From Alicyclobacillaceae bacterium (GTDB lineage: Bacteria > Bacillota > Bacilli > Kyrpidiales > Kyrpidiaceae), in the NCBI GenBank assembly GCA_029961045.1, contig JASBVN010000030.1, forward strand, positions 1-37,141: a stretch of 37,141 nucleotides of DNA. Direction: 5' to 3'. Both the position numbers and the translations under genes were made by a program. Each line of letters begins with the position of its first letter. Position 1 is the stretch's first letter. The notes beneath the pieces are model-generated. The model had not been told where the DNA came from. It did not search any database and saw nothing but the letters and a program-made list of their open reading frames with translations. Shown here piece by piece: positions 15,720-23,757 of this stretch.

Positions 15720-16618
15720 ACCTGCAACAGGCACCGTCGAACGAATGGCACACGTCCCGGCTTGCGTTGCACCATACCACCGAATCCGACGAGACCCAGG
15801 CCTCAGGGCGAGCACCGCAAAGGCGATTCAAGCGGCAGGGGGCAAAATCCATCGAGATCATCGCTTGGCCGACAATTGCAGGAATGATTTTTCTGGCCCT
15901 CTGGCAGGGAAGTGTCTTTCACCGAATCTTCGGTCTTCATCCCTACCAATTGCCGCTTCCATCGGCCATCGCGTCGTCACTAGCCGAGAACCGGAATATT
16001 CTGCTCTCCTACGCCGTGTACACGGGGGCGGAGGCCTTTTTCGGCTTCTTTCTGGGATCCGCCTTGGGCTTCGCCGTCGCCCTCGCAGCCGCCCTGTGGC
16101 CTCACATGGGGAAAGGGGGCCTGGCGCTTGCCGCGTCCCTCAACGCCGTGCCGATTGTGGCCCTGGCCCCGGTGATGAACCTGTGGTTCGGCGACGGAAT
16201 GGGATCCCGTATTGCCGTGGTGACGGTCGTCACCCTGGCAGCCATGGCCGTCAATGGATACAAGGGCCTTACCTCCGTGGATCCGATGGCTCTCGATCTG
16301 ATGACCAGCTATGCCGCCCGCAAAGGGGAGGTGTTCCGGCGGCTGCGCTTGCCGCACAGCTTGCCGTATGTGTTCACGGCACTGAAAATCAACGCCACCA
16401 CGGCGATGATCGCAGCCATCGTCGGCGAATTTTTCTTCTCCTCTAAAGGTCTCGGCTATCTCTTATCCAATCAGATTAAAATCGCGCAGATGCCGCTGGC
16501 TTGGGCCTGTATTGTGGTGGCTTCGGCACTCGGCATTCTCTTTTACACGGCGCTCGCCGCGCTAGAGCGGAGGGTCATTCCCTGGCACCCGTCCCAAAGA
16601 ACGCCTCACAAACCATAA
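15716..16618 (+). CDS. ABC transporter permease 2 of the pyrimidine importer
   Basis: A 300 aa membrane subunit. It has a hydrophilic N-terminal extension of about 45 residues (Gln, Ser and Arg rich) before the first membrane segment IIAWPTIAGMIFLALWQG. The docking loop is YAARKGEVFRRLRLPHSLPYVFTAL. The start is GTG 15716, 9 nt after AGGAGG and overlapping the stop of permease 1 in GTGA, so translation is coupled. The frame is open upstream without a better start. It would pair with permease 1 in the import channel. Confidence 0.88.
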   Translation: MNLQQAPSNEWHTSRLALHHTTESDETQASGRAPQRRFKRQGAKSIEIIAWPTIAGMIFLALWQGSVFHRIFGLHPYQLPLPSAIASSLAENRNILLSYAVYTGAEAFFGFFLGSALGFAVALAAALWPHMGKGGLALAASLNAVPIVALAPVMNLWFGDGMGSRIAVVTVVTLAAMAVNGYKGLTSVDPMALDLMTSYAARKGEVFRRLRLPHSLPYVFTALKINATTAMIAAIVGEFFFSSKGLGYLLSNQIKIAQMPLAWACIVVASALGILFYTALAALERRVIPWHPSQRTPHKP

Positions 16619-16657
16619 CTAGATGATATAAAAAATGGTAAAAAGGAGGATCTTGTC

Positions 16658-17746
16658 ATGTTTTCACGAGCAATAGCCGCACTGAAGACTGCCGCTTCGA
16701 AAGGACTTCGAAAAGGCCTGCTTCCGGCCGCCATGGCCCTTGCCCTCGCCGGCCTCACCGCCTGCGGGGGAGGAAGCCAGGAAGGGGCCTCTTCCGGTGG
16801 TTCCGGAAGTGAAAACAGCTCCGCTACAAAGATCAAACTCCAACTCAAATGGGTGCCGCAGGCCCAGTTCGCCGGATATTTTGTCGCCAAAGAAAAGGGG
16901 TATTACAAAGAAGAAGGATTGGATGTGGAGATTCTGCCCGGTGGGCCGGACATCGTGCCGGAACAACAGGTGGCCAACGGCGCCGCCGACATCGGCATCG
17001 ACTGGGTGGCATCCCTGCTCGCCCACCAGGAACAAGGGTTGCCTCTGGTGGAGATCGCCCAGATCTACCAAAAGAGCGGGCTCATCCTCATCTCGAAAAA
17101 ATCCGCCGGAATCAACAGTCCGGCCGACCTAAAAGGCAAAAAGGTCGGCAACTGGATGGGTGGCAACGAATTCGAGGTTCTAGCCTTATTTGACAAATAT
17201 CACCTGGACCCGAAGAAAGATTTGCAGTTCATCAAACAGGGATTCACCATGGATCAGTTCCTGACCGGACAACTGGACGCCGCCTCGGCGATGACGTACA
17301 ACGAGTACAACGTCGTACTGGAGCAGGGCGTACCCGCCGGGGATTTGAACATCATCGACATGAACAAGGAGGGGGTGGCCATGCTGGAAGACAACCTTTT
17401 CGCTAACAAGAACTGGCTTACCTCCCACAAAGACGCAGCCGTCAAATTCGTCCGGGCGTCCATCAAGGGTTGGAAATACGCCATCGAGCATCCCGAAGAG
17501 GCGGTGGACATCGTCATGAAATTCGTGGAACAAGGTAGCACCACCCGCGATCACCAGCTCAAAATGATGCAAGAGGTCGCCAAACTGGTCTTGCCCCAAG
17601 GCATGGACCCGAGTAAGATCGGCACAATCGACGAACAACTGTTCAAACAGACCGCCGAAATCGCTTTGAAATTCGGCGTCATCCACAAAGCCGCCGACCT
17701 CTCCACCGCCTACACCAAGGAAATCATCGAGGCCGCGATGAAATAG
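16658..17746 (+). CDS. NMT1/THI5-like substrate-binding lipoprotein of the pyrimidine importer
   Basis: A 362 aa lipoprotein. The signal peptide ends at lipobox LTAC with Cys36 lipidated, followed by a Gly/Ser linker. The mature domain begins KIKLQLKWVPQAQFAGYFVA and continues GYYKEEGLDVEILPGGPDIVPEQQVANGAADIGIDW, the signature of the NMT1/THI5-like family that binds pyrimidine-type ligands such as N-formyl-aminomethylpyrimidine in ThiY. ATG 16658 follows AAGGAGGA. Next to dihydropyrimidine dehydrogenase and dihydropyrimidinase, a pyrimidine base or a hydantoin is the probable ligand; hydroxymethylpyrimidine cannot be excluded. A strong terminator follows. Confidence 0.88.
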   Translation: MFSRAIAALKTAASKGLRKGLLPAAMALALAGLTACGGGSQEGASSGGSGSENSSATKIKLQLKWVPQAQFAGYFVAKEKGYYKEEGLDVEILPGGPDIVPEQQVANGAADIGIDWVASLLAHQEQGLPLVEIAQIYQKSGLILISKKSAGINSPADLKGKKVGNWMGGNEFEVLALFDKYHLDPKKDLQFIKQGFTMDQFLTGQLDAASAMTYNEYNVVLEQGVPAGDLNIIDMNKEGVAMLEDNLFANKNWLTSHKDAAVKFVRASIKGWKYAIEHPEEAVDIVMKFVEQGSTTRDHQLKMMQEVAKLVLPQGMDPSKIGTIDEQLFKQTAEIALKFGVIHKAADLSTAYTKEIIEAAMK

Positions 17747-17750
17747 GCAG

Positions 17751-17801
17751 AAAGGGGGCTACCCCAAAAGTAGCTCAGCTACTGAAGGGTAGCCCCCTTT
17801 T
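17751..17801. terminator. bidirectional terminator between convergent operons
   Basis: Perfect 14-bp stem AAAGGGGGCTACCC (17751-17764) with GGGTAGCCCCCTTT (17787-17800). The 22-base loop holds a second hairpin, AGTAGC with GCTACT. T-rich ends on both strands let it serve the importer operon (plus) and the aminotransferase gene (minus). Confidence 0.85.
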
Positions 17802-17841
17802 GATTATCCCAGTGTCCGGCAAATCCCCGATTTTCGGACCA

Positions 17842-19239
17842 TCAACCGGTTTCCTCCCCCACTTCCCGGATCGCCTCGGTGACCGCCGTGGCGATGAGGG
17901 CGACTTCGTCGTCGGAGACCACCAAGGGCGGCGAAATCGTCAGGACGTTGTTGAACTGCGGCACCGTGTCGCTGTTTTTCCCGATGAGCACGCCGCGGCG
18001 TTTGCATCCGGCGATCACCTTCCCGACAAAATCAGCGGGCGCCGGGGTCTTGGACGATTTGTCGGTCACCAGCTCGATCCCGGCCATGAAACCGAAGTAG
18101 CGCACATCCCCGACGTTTGGATGCGCCGCAAGCGGTTCGAGCAGCCCGAGTAGGCGCCGCCCCAATTCTTCCGACCGCCGCACCAGATCCCGCTCCTCCA
18201 TAATCTCCAGGGTCCGCACCGCCAGGGCGCAGGCGGTGGCGTTTCCCCCAAAGGTGTTGACGTGACGGAAGTGGGCGTACGGATCGTCAGCGGTAAACGC
18301 CTCAAACAACTCAGCCCGCACTGCCGTCGCCGACAGGGGAAGATAGGCGCTGGTGATCCCCTTCGCCATGGTGACGATGTCCGGCCGCACCCCGAAGTTG
18401 TGGTGCCCGAAACGGCGGCCCGAACGCCCAAAACCACAAATCACCTCGTCGATGATCAGAAGGACGCCGTACCTGTCGCAGATCTCCCGCACCCGGATCA
18501 AGTATTCCGGCGGCGGAACGATGACGCCTCCCCCGGTAATCACCGGTTCCATGATCACTCCGGCCACCGTCTCCGGCTCCTCCCAATTGATCACCTGTTC
18601 GATGGCCGAAGCGCATTCCAGGCCGCACGCCCCGTAAGACTGGCCGAAGGGACAGCGGTAACAGTACGGGGGCGGGACGTGCACAAAGCCCGGGGCCAGA
18701 GGCTCGTACCGGTACTTGCGCTGGGCTTGACCGGTGGCGGCGAGAGCCGCGGCCGAATTCCCGTGATAGGCCCGGTACCGGGAGATAAACTTCCAGCGCG
18801 CCGGCTCCCCGCGCTGGGCGTGATACTGGCGTGCGATTTTAAAGGCCACTTCGTTGGCTTCCGATCCGCTGTTCGAATAGAAAATCCGGTATTCCCCGCC
18901 CAACCACTCATTGAGCTTTTCACTCAACCGGATCGCGGGCAGATGACTCTGGGTGAGCGGGTAGTACGGCATCTCCAGGAGTTGCCGGTATGCCGCCTCC
19001 GCCAGTTCCTTCTCCGAATATCCCAAGTTGACGCACCACAGCCCCGACATCGCGTCGAGATACCGGTGGCCCTCCAAATCTTCCACCCAAGCCCCGTCGC
19101 CCCGGGTGGCCACGATGGGATTGCGGCTGGCTGAATACGGTTGCATGTGATGCCACACATACCTCCGGTCCTTCTCGATCCATTCCCGGCGCTCGTCGGC
19201 CGGGCCAGCTGTTGCCTGCGGCACCTGCCGTTCCATCAT
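17842..19239 (-). CDS. class III aminotransferase, probably beta-alanine:pyruvate transaminase
   Basis: A 465 aa PLP enzyme of the omega-aminotransferase family. The Schiff-base lysine is Lys293 in TMAKGITSAYLPLSA and the pyridine-nitrogen Asp264 lies in LIIDEVICGFGRSG. A Cys-containing insert (YCYRCPFGQSYGACGLECA, about 192-210) is typical of this subgroup. In the pathway it would move the amino group of beta-alanine or 3-aminoisobutyrate to pyruvate, giving malonate semialdehyde (or its methyl homologue) and L-alanine. ATG 19239 follows AAAGGGG; the adjacent ATG 19236 is equally possible. It is the last gene after mmsA and ald, which supports this role over GABA or taurine transamination. 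Confidence 0.87.
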   Translation of the reverse strand: MMERQVPQATAGPADERREWIEKDRRYVWHHMQPYSASRNPIVATRGDGAWVEDLEGHRYLDAMSGLWCVNLGYSEKELAEAAYRQLLEMPYYPLTQSHLPAIRLSEKLNEWLGGEYRIFYSNSGSEANEVAFKIARQYHAQRGEPARWKFISRYRAYHGNSAAALAATGQAQRKYRYEPLAPGFVHVPPPYCYRCPFGQSYGACGLECASAIEQVINWEEPETVAGVIMEPVITGGGVIVPPPEYLIRVREICDRYGVLLIIDEVICGFGRSGRRFGHHNFGVRPDIVTMAKGITSAYLPLSATAVRAELFEAFTADDPYAHFRHVNTFGGNATACALAVRTLEIMEERDLVRRSEELGRRLLGLLEPLAAHPNVGDVRYFGFMAGIELVTDKSSKTPAPADFVGKVIAGCKRRGVLIGKNSDTVPQFNNVLTISPPLVVSDDEVALIATAVTEAIREVGEETG

Positions 19240-19305
19240 TCCCCTTCCCCTTTCCCTTCCACGTCGGCTATCCCCATCGAACAATTTGTTCATAACAGAA
19301 GGCCG

Positions 19306-20430
19306 TCAAGAAGCAAGGGCCCCCTTGAGGACACGGCGAACATCCCAGTGCGGCAAGCCGAAGGCCTCGGCCACCCCGCGGCAGGTCACCCGCCCCCCCG
19401 CCACATTGATCCCTCGAAGTAAAGGGCGGTCTTCCAACGCAGCCTGTACGCCGCCCGTTGCCAGCTTCAGGACATAGGGGAGGGTGGCGTTCGTCAAGGC
19501 GAACGTCGAAGTACGGGGCACGGCTCCGGGCATGTTGGCGACCGCATAGTGGACCACCCCGTGCACCACGTACGCCGGATCGTCGTGGGTCGTCACCCGG
19601 TCGGCCGTCTCCACACAGCCCCCCTGATCCACGGCGACATCCACAATCACCGACCCCGGCCGCATCTGCACCACCATCTCCCGGGTCACCAACTTCGGCG
19701 CCCGGGCGCCGGGAATCAGGACGGCGCCGATCACGAGATCCGCCGTCCTCACCGCCTCGGCGAGGTTGTAGGCATTGGACATCACCGTCTTCACCCGGCC
19801 GCCGAACAGATCGTCCAGAGCCCGCAACCTCGTCCCGTCGATGTCGAAAATCGTCACATCCGCCCCAAGTCCCGCCGCCATTTTGGCCGCCTGGGTCCCG
19901 ACGGTCCCGCCGCCGACAATGACCACCCGGGCGGGTGGAACCCCCGGGACACCACCCAGCAGGACCCCCACGCCGCCGTGGGGCTTTTCGAGAAAGCGGG
20001 CGCCCACTTGGACGGCCATCCGGCCGGCCACCTCGCTCATGGGCGCCAGGAGCGGCAGCCCTCCTCCGTCCAGTTGGATCGTTTCATAGGCCACCGCCGT
20101 CATGCCCGAATCCAGCAAAGCCTCGGTCAACGCCCGGTCGGCGGCGAGGTGCAAATAGGTGAAAAGTATCATATTTTCTCGAAAATACCTGTATTCCTCC
20201 CGCCGCGGTTCCTTCACTTTCACCACCAGATCCGCCGACCAGGCCTCCTCCCGCGTTCCGATCCTGGCTCCGGCCCGGACATATTCCCCGTCGGCAATTC
20301 CGCTTCCTTCACCGGCCCCCTGTTCCACCACGACTTCGTGGCCCGCATCCGTAAGGGCCTTGACGCCGGCGGGGGTCAGTCCCACCCGGAATTCCCACTC
20401 CTTGATCTCCTTCGGCACTCCGATCCGCAT
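19306..20430 (-). CDS. ald: alanine dehydrogenase
   Basis: A 374 aa NAD-dependent enzyme that interconverts L-alanine and pyruvate plus ammonium. Family hallmarks are the start MRIGVPKEIKEWEFRVGLTPAGV, pyruvate-binding Arg15 and Lys73 (VKVKEP), catalytic His94 (LFTYLHLAAD), the KPHGGVGVLLGGVPGV segment and the NAD loop VVIVGGGTVGTQAAKMA. Length is standard. ATG 20430 overlaps the mmsA stop in TAATG and follows GGAGG by 9 nt; the longer upstream frame is not used. Between a semialdehyde dehydrogenase and a pyruvate-dependent transaminase, its likely job is to regenerate pyruvate from alanine and free the pyrimidine nitrogen as ammonium. Confidence 0.95.
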   Translation of the reverse strand: MRIGVPKEIKEWEFRVGLTPAGVKALTDAGHEVVVEQGAGEGSGIADGEYVRAGARIGTREEAWSADLVVKVKEPRREEYRYFRENMILFTYLHLAADRALTEALLDSGMTAVAYETIQLDGGGLPLLAPMSEVAGRMAVQVGARFLEKPHGGVGVLLGGVPGVPPARVVIVGGGTVGTQAAKMAAGLGADVTIFDIDGTRLRALDDLFGGRVKTVMSNAYNLAEAVRTADLVIGAVLIPGARAPKLVTREMVVQMRPGSVIVDVAVDQGGCVETADRVTTHDDPAYVVHGVVHYAVANMPGAVPRTSTFALTNATLPYVLKLATGGVQAALEDRPLLRGINVAGGRVTCRGVAEAFGLPHWDVRRVLKGALAS

Positions 20431-21905
20431 TACCGATCGCCTCCAAACCAGCGGGAGGTCACCATTTTCTTTCTTGTATAAAATTCCACAGCATCCCGGC
20501 CGTTGGCATGCAGGTCCCCGTAGAAGGAGTCTTTCCAGCCGCTGAAGGGGTAGAACGCCGTGGGCACCGGCACCCCGACGTTGATCCCCAGCATCCCCGC
20601 CTGCACCGTCTCCCGGAACTGCCGGGCGGCGGCCCCGCTCTCGGTATAGATCACCGCGGAGTTCCCGAATCTGGACCGGTTGACCACTCCGATCGCCTCT
20701 TCCAGACTGCCCGCGCGAATGACACTGAGCACCGGGGCAAATAGTTCCTCCCGCGCCACTGTCATCTCGGGAGTCACGCGGTCCAGGATCGTCGGCCCGA
20801 GAAAAAAGCCTTGGGGAAGCCGCCGGACGGCATCCCGTCCGTCCCGCACCAGTACCGCTCCTTCCGCAAGCCCCTGCTCGATCTTTTCCATCACCTTCGC
20901 CCGGTGTTCCGCCCGGATCAGCGGCCCCAATTCCGTTCCTTCTTCGAGCCCGTTGCCGATGCGCATCTTGTCGCCTGCTTCCCGTAACGCCTCCACCAGA
21001 GAGTCGGCCACGGAGCCCACAGCCACCACCACACTGCACGCCATACAGCGCTGTCCCGCCGACCCGAACCCGGAGTTCCGGATGGCGTGCACCGCACCTT
21101 CAAAGTTGGCGTCGGGAAGCACAATGTGGTGGTTTTTCGCTCCGGCCAAGGCCTGGACCCGCTTCCCGCAGGCGGCCGCCGTGCGGAAGACGTGTTCCGC
21201 CGCCGGTTGAGACCCGACAAAGGAGACGGCGTCCACCCCCGGATGGGTCAGCAAAGCGTCGACCGTTTCCTTGCCTCCGTGTACCAGGTTCAGAACGCCC
21301 TCGGGCACCCCCGCCTCCATCGCCAGTTCCACGAGCCGGACAGCGGACAGGGGGGTGCGCTCCGACGGCTTCAACACAAAGCTGTTTCCCGCCGCAATGG
21401 CCAAGGGCATCATCCACATGGGCACCATCATGGGGAAGTTGAACGGGGTGATCCCCGCCACGACACCCACAGGATAACGAACCAGCTCCATGTCGATGCC
21501 CCGAGACACCTGGGGCGTGACGAACCCCTGCATAAGGGTTGGCATGCCCGCGGCGAACTCCACCACCTCAATGCCGCGCCACACTTCGGCCCGGGCGTCT
21601 TCCAGGGTCTTGCCGTTTTCTGTCGTGATCAGCCGGGCCAATTCTTCCGCCCGGGACACAAGCAATTCCCTCCACCGAAACATCACCCGGGCCCGTTCCG
21701 TGACGGGCACCTCCCGCCACCGCTCAAAGGCTTCCCGGGCCGAACGCACCGCCGCGTCTACGTCGGCGGCCGACGACAGGGGCACTTCCGCCAGCCGTTC
21801 TCCCGTCGCCGGATTGGGTACCGGCAAGGCCGAGTCCGTTTGCGCCCTCTGCCAGATTCCGCCGATCAAATTTTTCAACCACATGTCTTGCGCAATCGCT
21901 CCCAA
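20430..21905 (-). CDS. mmsA: CoA-acylating (methyl)malonate-semialdehyde dehydrogenase
   Basis: A 491 aa aldehyde dehydrogenase of the MmsA/IolA type that turns malonate semialdehyde into acetyl-CoA and CO2, or the methyl form into propionyl-CoA. Visible hallmarks are PFNFPMMVPMWMMPLAIA (Asn156), the nucleophile Cys287 in GSAGQRCMAC and the C-terminal FPFSGWK-type motif (YPFSGWKDSFYGDLHANG). TTG 21905 is chosen because GAGGTGA fully complements the 16S tail at ideal spacing and the length fits IolA. GTG 21914 and ATG 21884 are alternatives. It heads the operon mmsA, ald, transaminase and performs the last step of uracil and thymine breakdown. A role in inositol or valine breakdown is less likely here. 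Confidence 0.92.
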   Translation of the reverse strand: MGAIAQDMWLKNLIGGIWQRAQTDSALPVPNPATGERLAEVPLSSAADVDAAVRSAREAFERWREVPVTERARVMFRWRELLVSRAEELARLITTENGKTLEDARAEVWRGIEVVEFAAGMPTLMQGFVTPQVSRGIDMELVRYPVGVVAGITPFNFPMMVPMWMMPLAIAAGNSFVLKPSERTPLSAVRLVELAMEAGVPEGVLNLVHGGKETVDALLTHPGVDAVSFVGSQPAAEHVFRTAAACGKRVQALAGAKNHHIVLPDANFEGAVHAIRNSGFGSAGQRCMACSVVVAVGSVADSLVEALREAGDKMRIGNGLEEGTELGPLIRAEHRAKVMEKIEQGLAEGAVLVRDGRDAVRRLPQGFFLGPTILDRVTPEMTVAREELFAPVLSVIRAGSLEEAIGVVNRSRFGNSAVIYTESGAAARQFRETVQAGMLGINVGVPVPTAFYPFSGWKDSFYGDLHANGRDAVEFYTRKKMVTSRWFGGDR

Positions 21906-21928
21906 TCCCCTCACCTCTTGTTCCGTCG

Positions 21929-21948
21929 TCTGATGTTACGTTATCAGA
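21929..21948. promoter_or_regulatory. dyad in the mmsA leader
   Basis: TCTGAT (21929-21934), 8 bases, ATCAGA (21943-21948), a perfect inverted repeat centred about 33 bases before the mmsA start. It may be an operator. It does not match the TTAATGTrAT motif at the preT promoter. Confidence 0.35.
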
Positions 21949-22065
21949 ATGGACTGACCATTTCGTTCGACACATTGTATAAGATTCGGGCCTTCCCATT
22001 GGACACGTACGGGAGGTGAGCCCCGGCGAGAAAACGGCGGAAGACCGCTGCAATCGCCTCCGAAC

Positions 22066-22130
22066 AAAAAAAAAAAAAGCCCCTGACTCCTGCGGATCCC
22101 GATGATCCACCAAGTTTCAGGGGCCTCCAG
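22066..22130 (-). terminator. terminator after the methyltransferase gene, copy 2 of a repeated RNA element
   Basis: Minus-strand hairpin with outer arms GCCCCTGA (22124-22117) and TCAGGGGC (22086-22079), a perfect 8-bp stem, followed by a run of 13 T (22078-22066). An inner stem pairs GGATC with GATCC. It lies 15 bases after the methyltransferase stop. It shares CTGGAGGCCCCT and GGATCCGCAGGAGTC with the leader hairpin at 5360-5424. Confidence 0.8.
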
Positions 22131-22144
22131 CCGGCCAGCTTGTC

Positions 22145-22825
22145 TTATATTTTATTCCAGCGCACCACCATGAATCCGGCTCCTTTTTCTTCCTGGGACA
22201 CCCTCCGTTGTTTCTCCAAGACCCACGCAGATTCTTCATCTTCGAATTCGTCCGGGGAAACATACAACCCGAATTGTACTTCTTCCGGCATACCGGGCCC
22301 AATTCGTTTGATGTCTTCAAAAGAGAAAAACTGGGCATGGTGATAAACGCTCGTTCTATCTTCTTTGCCTCGTTTTGAATATTTTTCTGCCCAAGGGCTA
22401 TTCTTTCCGATCAGTCCGACTACTAGCCGACCTCCCGGTTTGAGGATCCGGTATCCCTCTTTCAAGGCCGCTGCCGGATCGGACACAAACTCTAAAGCCA
22501 AATTGGAGACAGCCAAATCAAACCGGGCCGATTCCAGCGGCAAATGAACCAAATCCGCCCGGATAAAGGAAACTTGACCGGATCCTTTGCGCCGGGCGAC
22601 CTCCAGCATTTTTTCGGAGATATCCACTCCTATGACGGACAAACCGAGTTCCTGTAACCAATACGTATAGGAACCCGTTCCGCAGCCGAGATCAATGGCC
22701 GATTCACCTCGTAGCGGTTTTGCGACTTTGCCGATGAGTTCCCGCTCCACTGTATCAACGAAATGACCAAGCGGGGTCAAGCAGAAGTCATCGTATGTTT
22801 CTGCCTTTGCATCAAATAAGGCCAT
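22145..22825 (-). CDS. class I SAM-dependent methyltransferase
   Basis: A 226 aa methyltransferase with the Rossmann-fold motifs of the UbiE/methyltransferase type: motif I AIDLGCGTGSY (43-53), acidic end of strand 2 in GVDISEKMLEVAR, motif II region FDLAVSNLALEFV and ILKPGGRLVVG. The C-terminal 60 residues are more variable. The substrate is unknown. ATG 22825 follows AGGAAG by about 7 nt. It lies 36 bases after the BadH-like gene in the same direction and ends at a strong terminator, so the two form a bicistronic unit. Nothing in alicyclic acid breakdown obviously needs a methyltransferase. Confidence 0.85.
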   Translation of the reverse strand: MALFDAKAETYDDFCLTPLGHFVDTVERELIGKVAKPLRGESAIDLGCGTGSYTYWLQELGLSVIGVDISEKMLEVARRKGSGQVSFIRADLVHLPLESARFDLAVSNLALEFVSDPAAALKEGYRILKPGGRLVVGLIGKNSPWAEKYSKRGKEDRTSVYHHAQFFSFEDIKRIGPGMPEEVQFGLYVSPDEFEDEESAWVLEKQRRVSQEEKGAGFMVVRWNKI

Positions 22826-22861
22826 TGTTTCACTTCCTTGCCCTCCATGGCGCCGGGATCC

Positions 22862-23617
22862 TCAGCACATCGTCAAGCCCCCGCTGACACTCAGAGTCTG
22901 ACCGGTGATGTAGGCGGCTTCATCGGACGCCAAAAAAGCGACGGCATTTGCCACATCCTCCGGAAGAGCCAGCCGGCGGAACGGGATCGCCCGGTGAAGG
23001 GCCTCGCGGATCTTGGGGTTGTAAGAACCGATTTCGTCAAAAAGCGGAGTATCCGCCGGCCCCGGGCAGACGCAGTTGACATTGATCCGGTGGCGGGCCA
23101 TTTCCCGGGCCAGGGTTTTTGTAAAGGCGATCACCCCGCCTTTGGCGGCGGAGTACACCGCTTCCCCGGTGGATCCGACCCGGCCGGCGTCCGACCCGAT
23201 GTTGACGATTTTTCCGTACCCCTGTTCGATCATCAAGGGCAGGACGGCTTTGCAACAGTGCAGAGTCCCGTACAGGTTGATCGCGATGATGCGATCCCAC
23301 AGAGATTCGTCATTGTCCAAAAACGGCTCGACTTTGTCCCAACCGGCGTTGTTGACGAGAATGTCGATGCGTCCGAAGTGCGTCTTGGCCTGCTCGACCA
23401 TGAACCGGACGGATTCTTTCGAGGTCACATCCACATGGACGGCGAGGGCTTCTCCCCCGCGGTTGACAAGGAGGTCGGCCGTCTCCCGGGCGGATTCTTC
23501 CCGGATATCGGCCACCACCACCCGGGCGCCCTCCAGGGCGAACTTCTCCGCGATCCCCCGCCCGATTCCGCGGCCGGCCCCCGTCACGATCGCCACTTTT
23601 CCCTCCAGTCGTCTCAC
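22862..23617 (-). CDS. badH: 2-hydroxycyclohexanecarboxyl-CoA dehydrogenase-like SDR (BadH type)
   Basis: A 251 aa short-chain dehydrogenase. NAD loop TGAGRGIG (12-19), NNAG at 89-92, and catalytic Asn114, Ser142, Tyr155 and Lys159 (YSAAK) are all present. Several stretches agree with Rhodopseudomonas BadH as I recall it: VNNAGWD, the block SDAGRVGSTGEAVY, CPGP and the end SVSGGLTM. BadH oxidises 2-hydroxycyclohexanecarboxyl-CoA to the 2-keto form. GTG 23617 gives a start MRRLEGK that matches BadH and sits 7 nt after GGAGG. The divergent BadI-like gene supports the assignment. Because SDRs are promiscuous, another hydroxyacyl-CoA is possible. Confidence 0.78.
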   Translation of the reverse strand: MRRLEGKVAIVTGAGRGIGRGIAEKFALEGARVVVADIREESARETADLLVNRGGEALAVHVDVTSKESVRFMVEQAKTHFGRIDILVNNAGWDKVEPFLDNDESLWDRIIAINLYGTLHCCKAVLPLMIEQGYGKIVNIGSDAGRVGSTGEAVYSAAKGGVIAFTKTLAREMARHRINVNCVCPGPADTPLFDEIGSYNPKIREALHRAIPFRRLALPEDVANAVAFLASDEAAYITGQTLSVSGGLTMC

Positions 23618-23670
23618 CACGGCACCTCCAACCACCGATGTTTGATTCCACCCATGAAACGGTAATTGTG

Positions 23671-23699
23671 TTGTGAAATAGATAACTTCATACTATAAT
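23671..23699 (+). promoter_or_regulatory. promoter of the badI-like gene
   Basis: TTGTGA (23671-23676) and a perfect TATAAT (23694-23699) separated by 17 bases, about 60 bases before the ATG at 23758. Confidence 0.65.
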
Positions 23700-23757
23700 G
23701 AGTTCGCCATGATTTGCAACGATTTCTCCGGAACACAGGAAAAGGGAGGAAAGGGCG

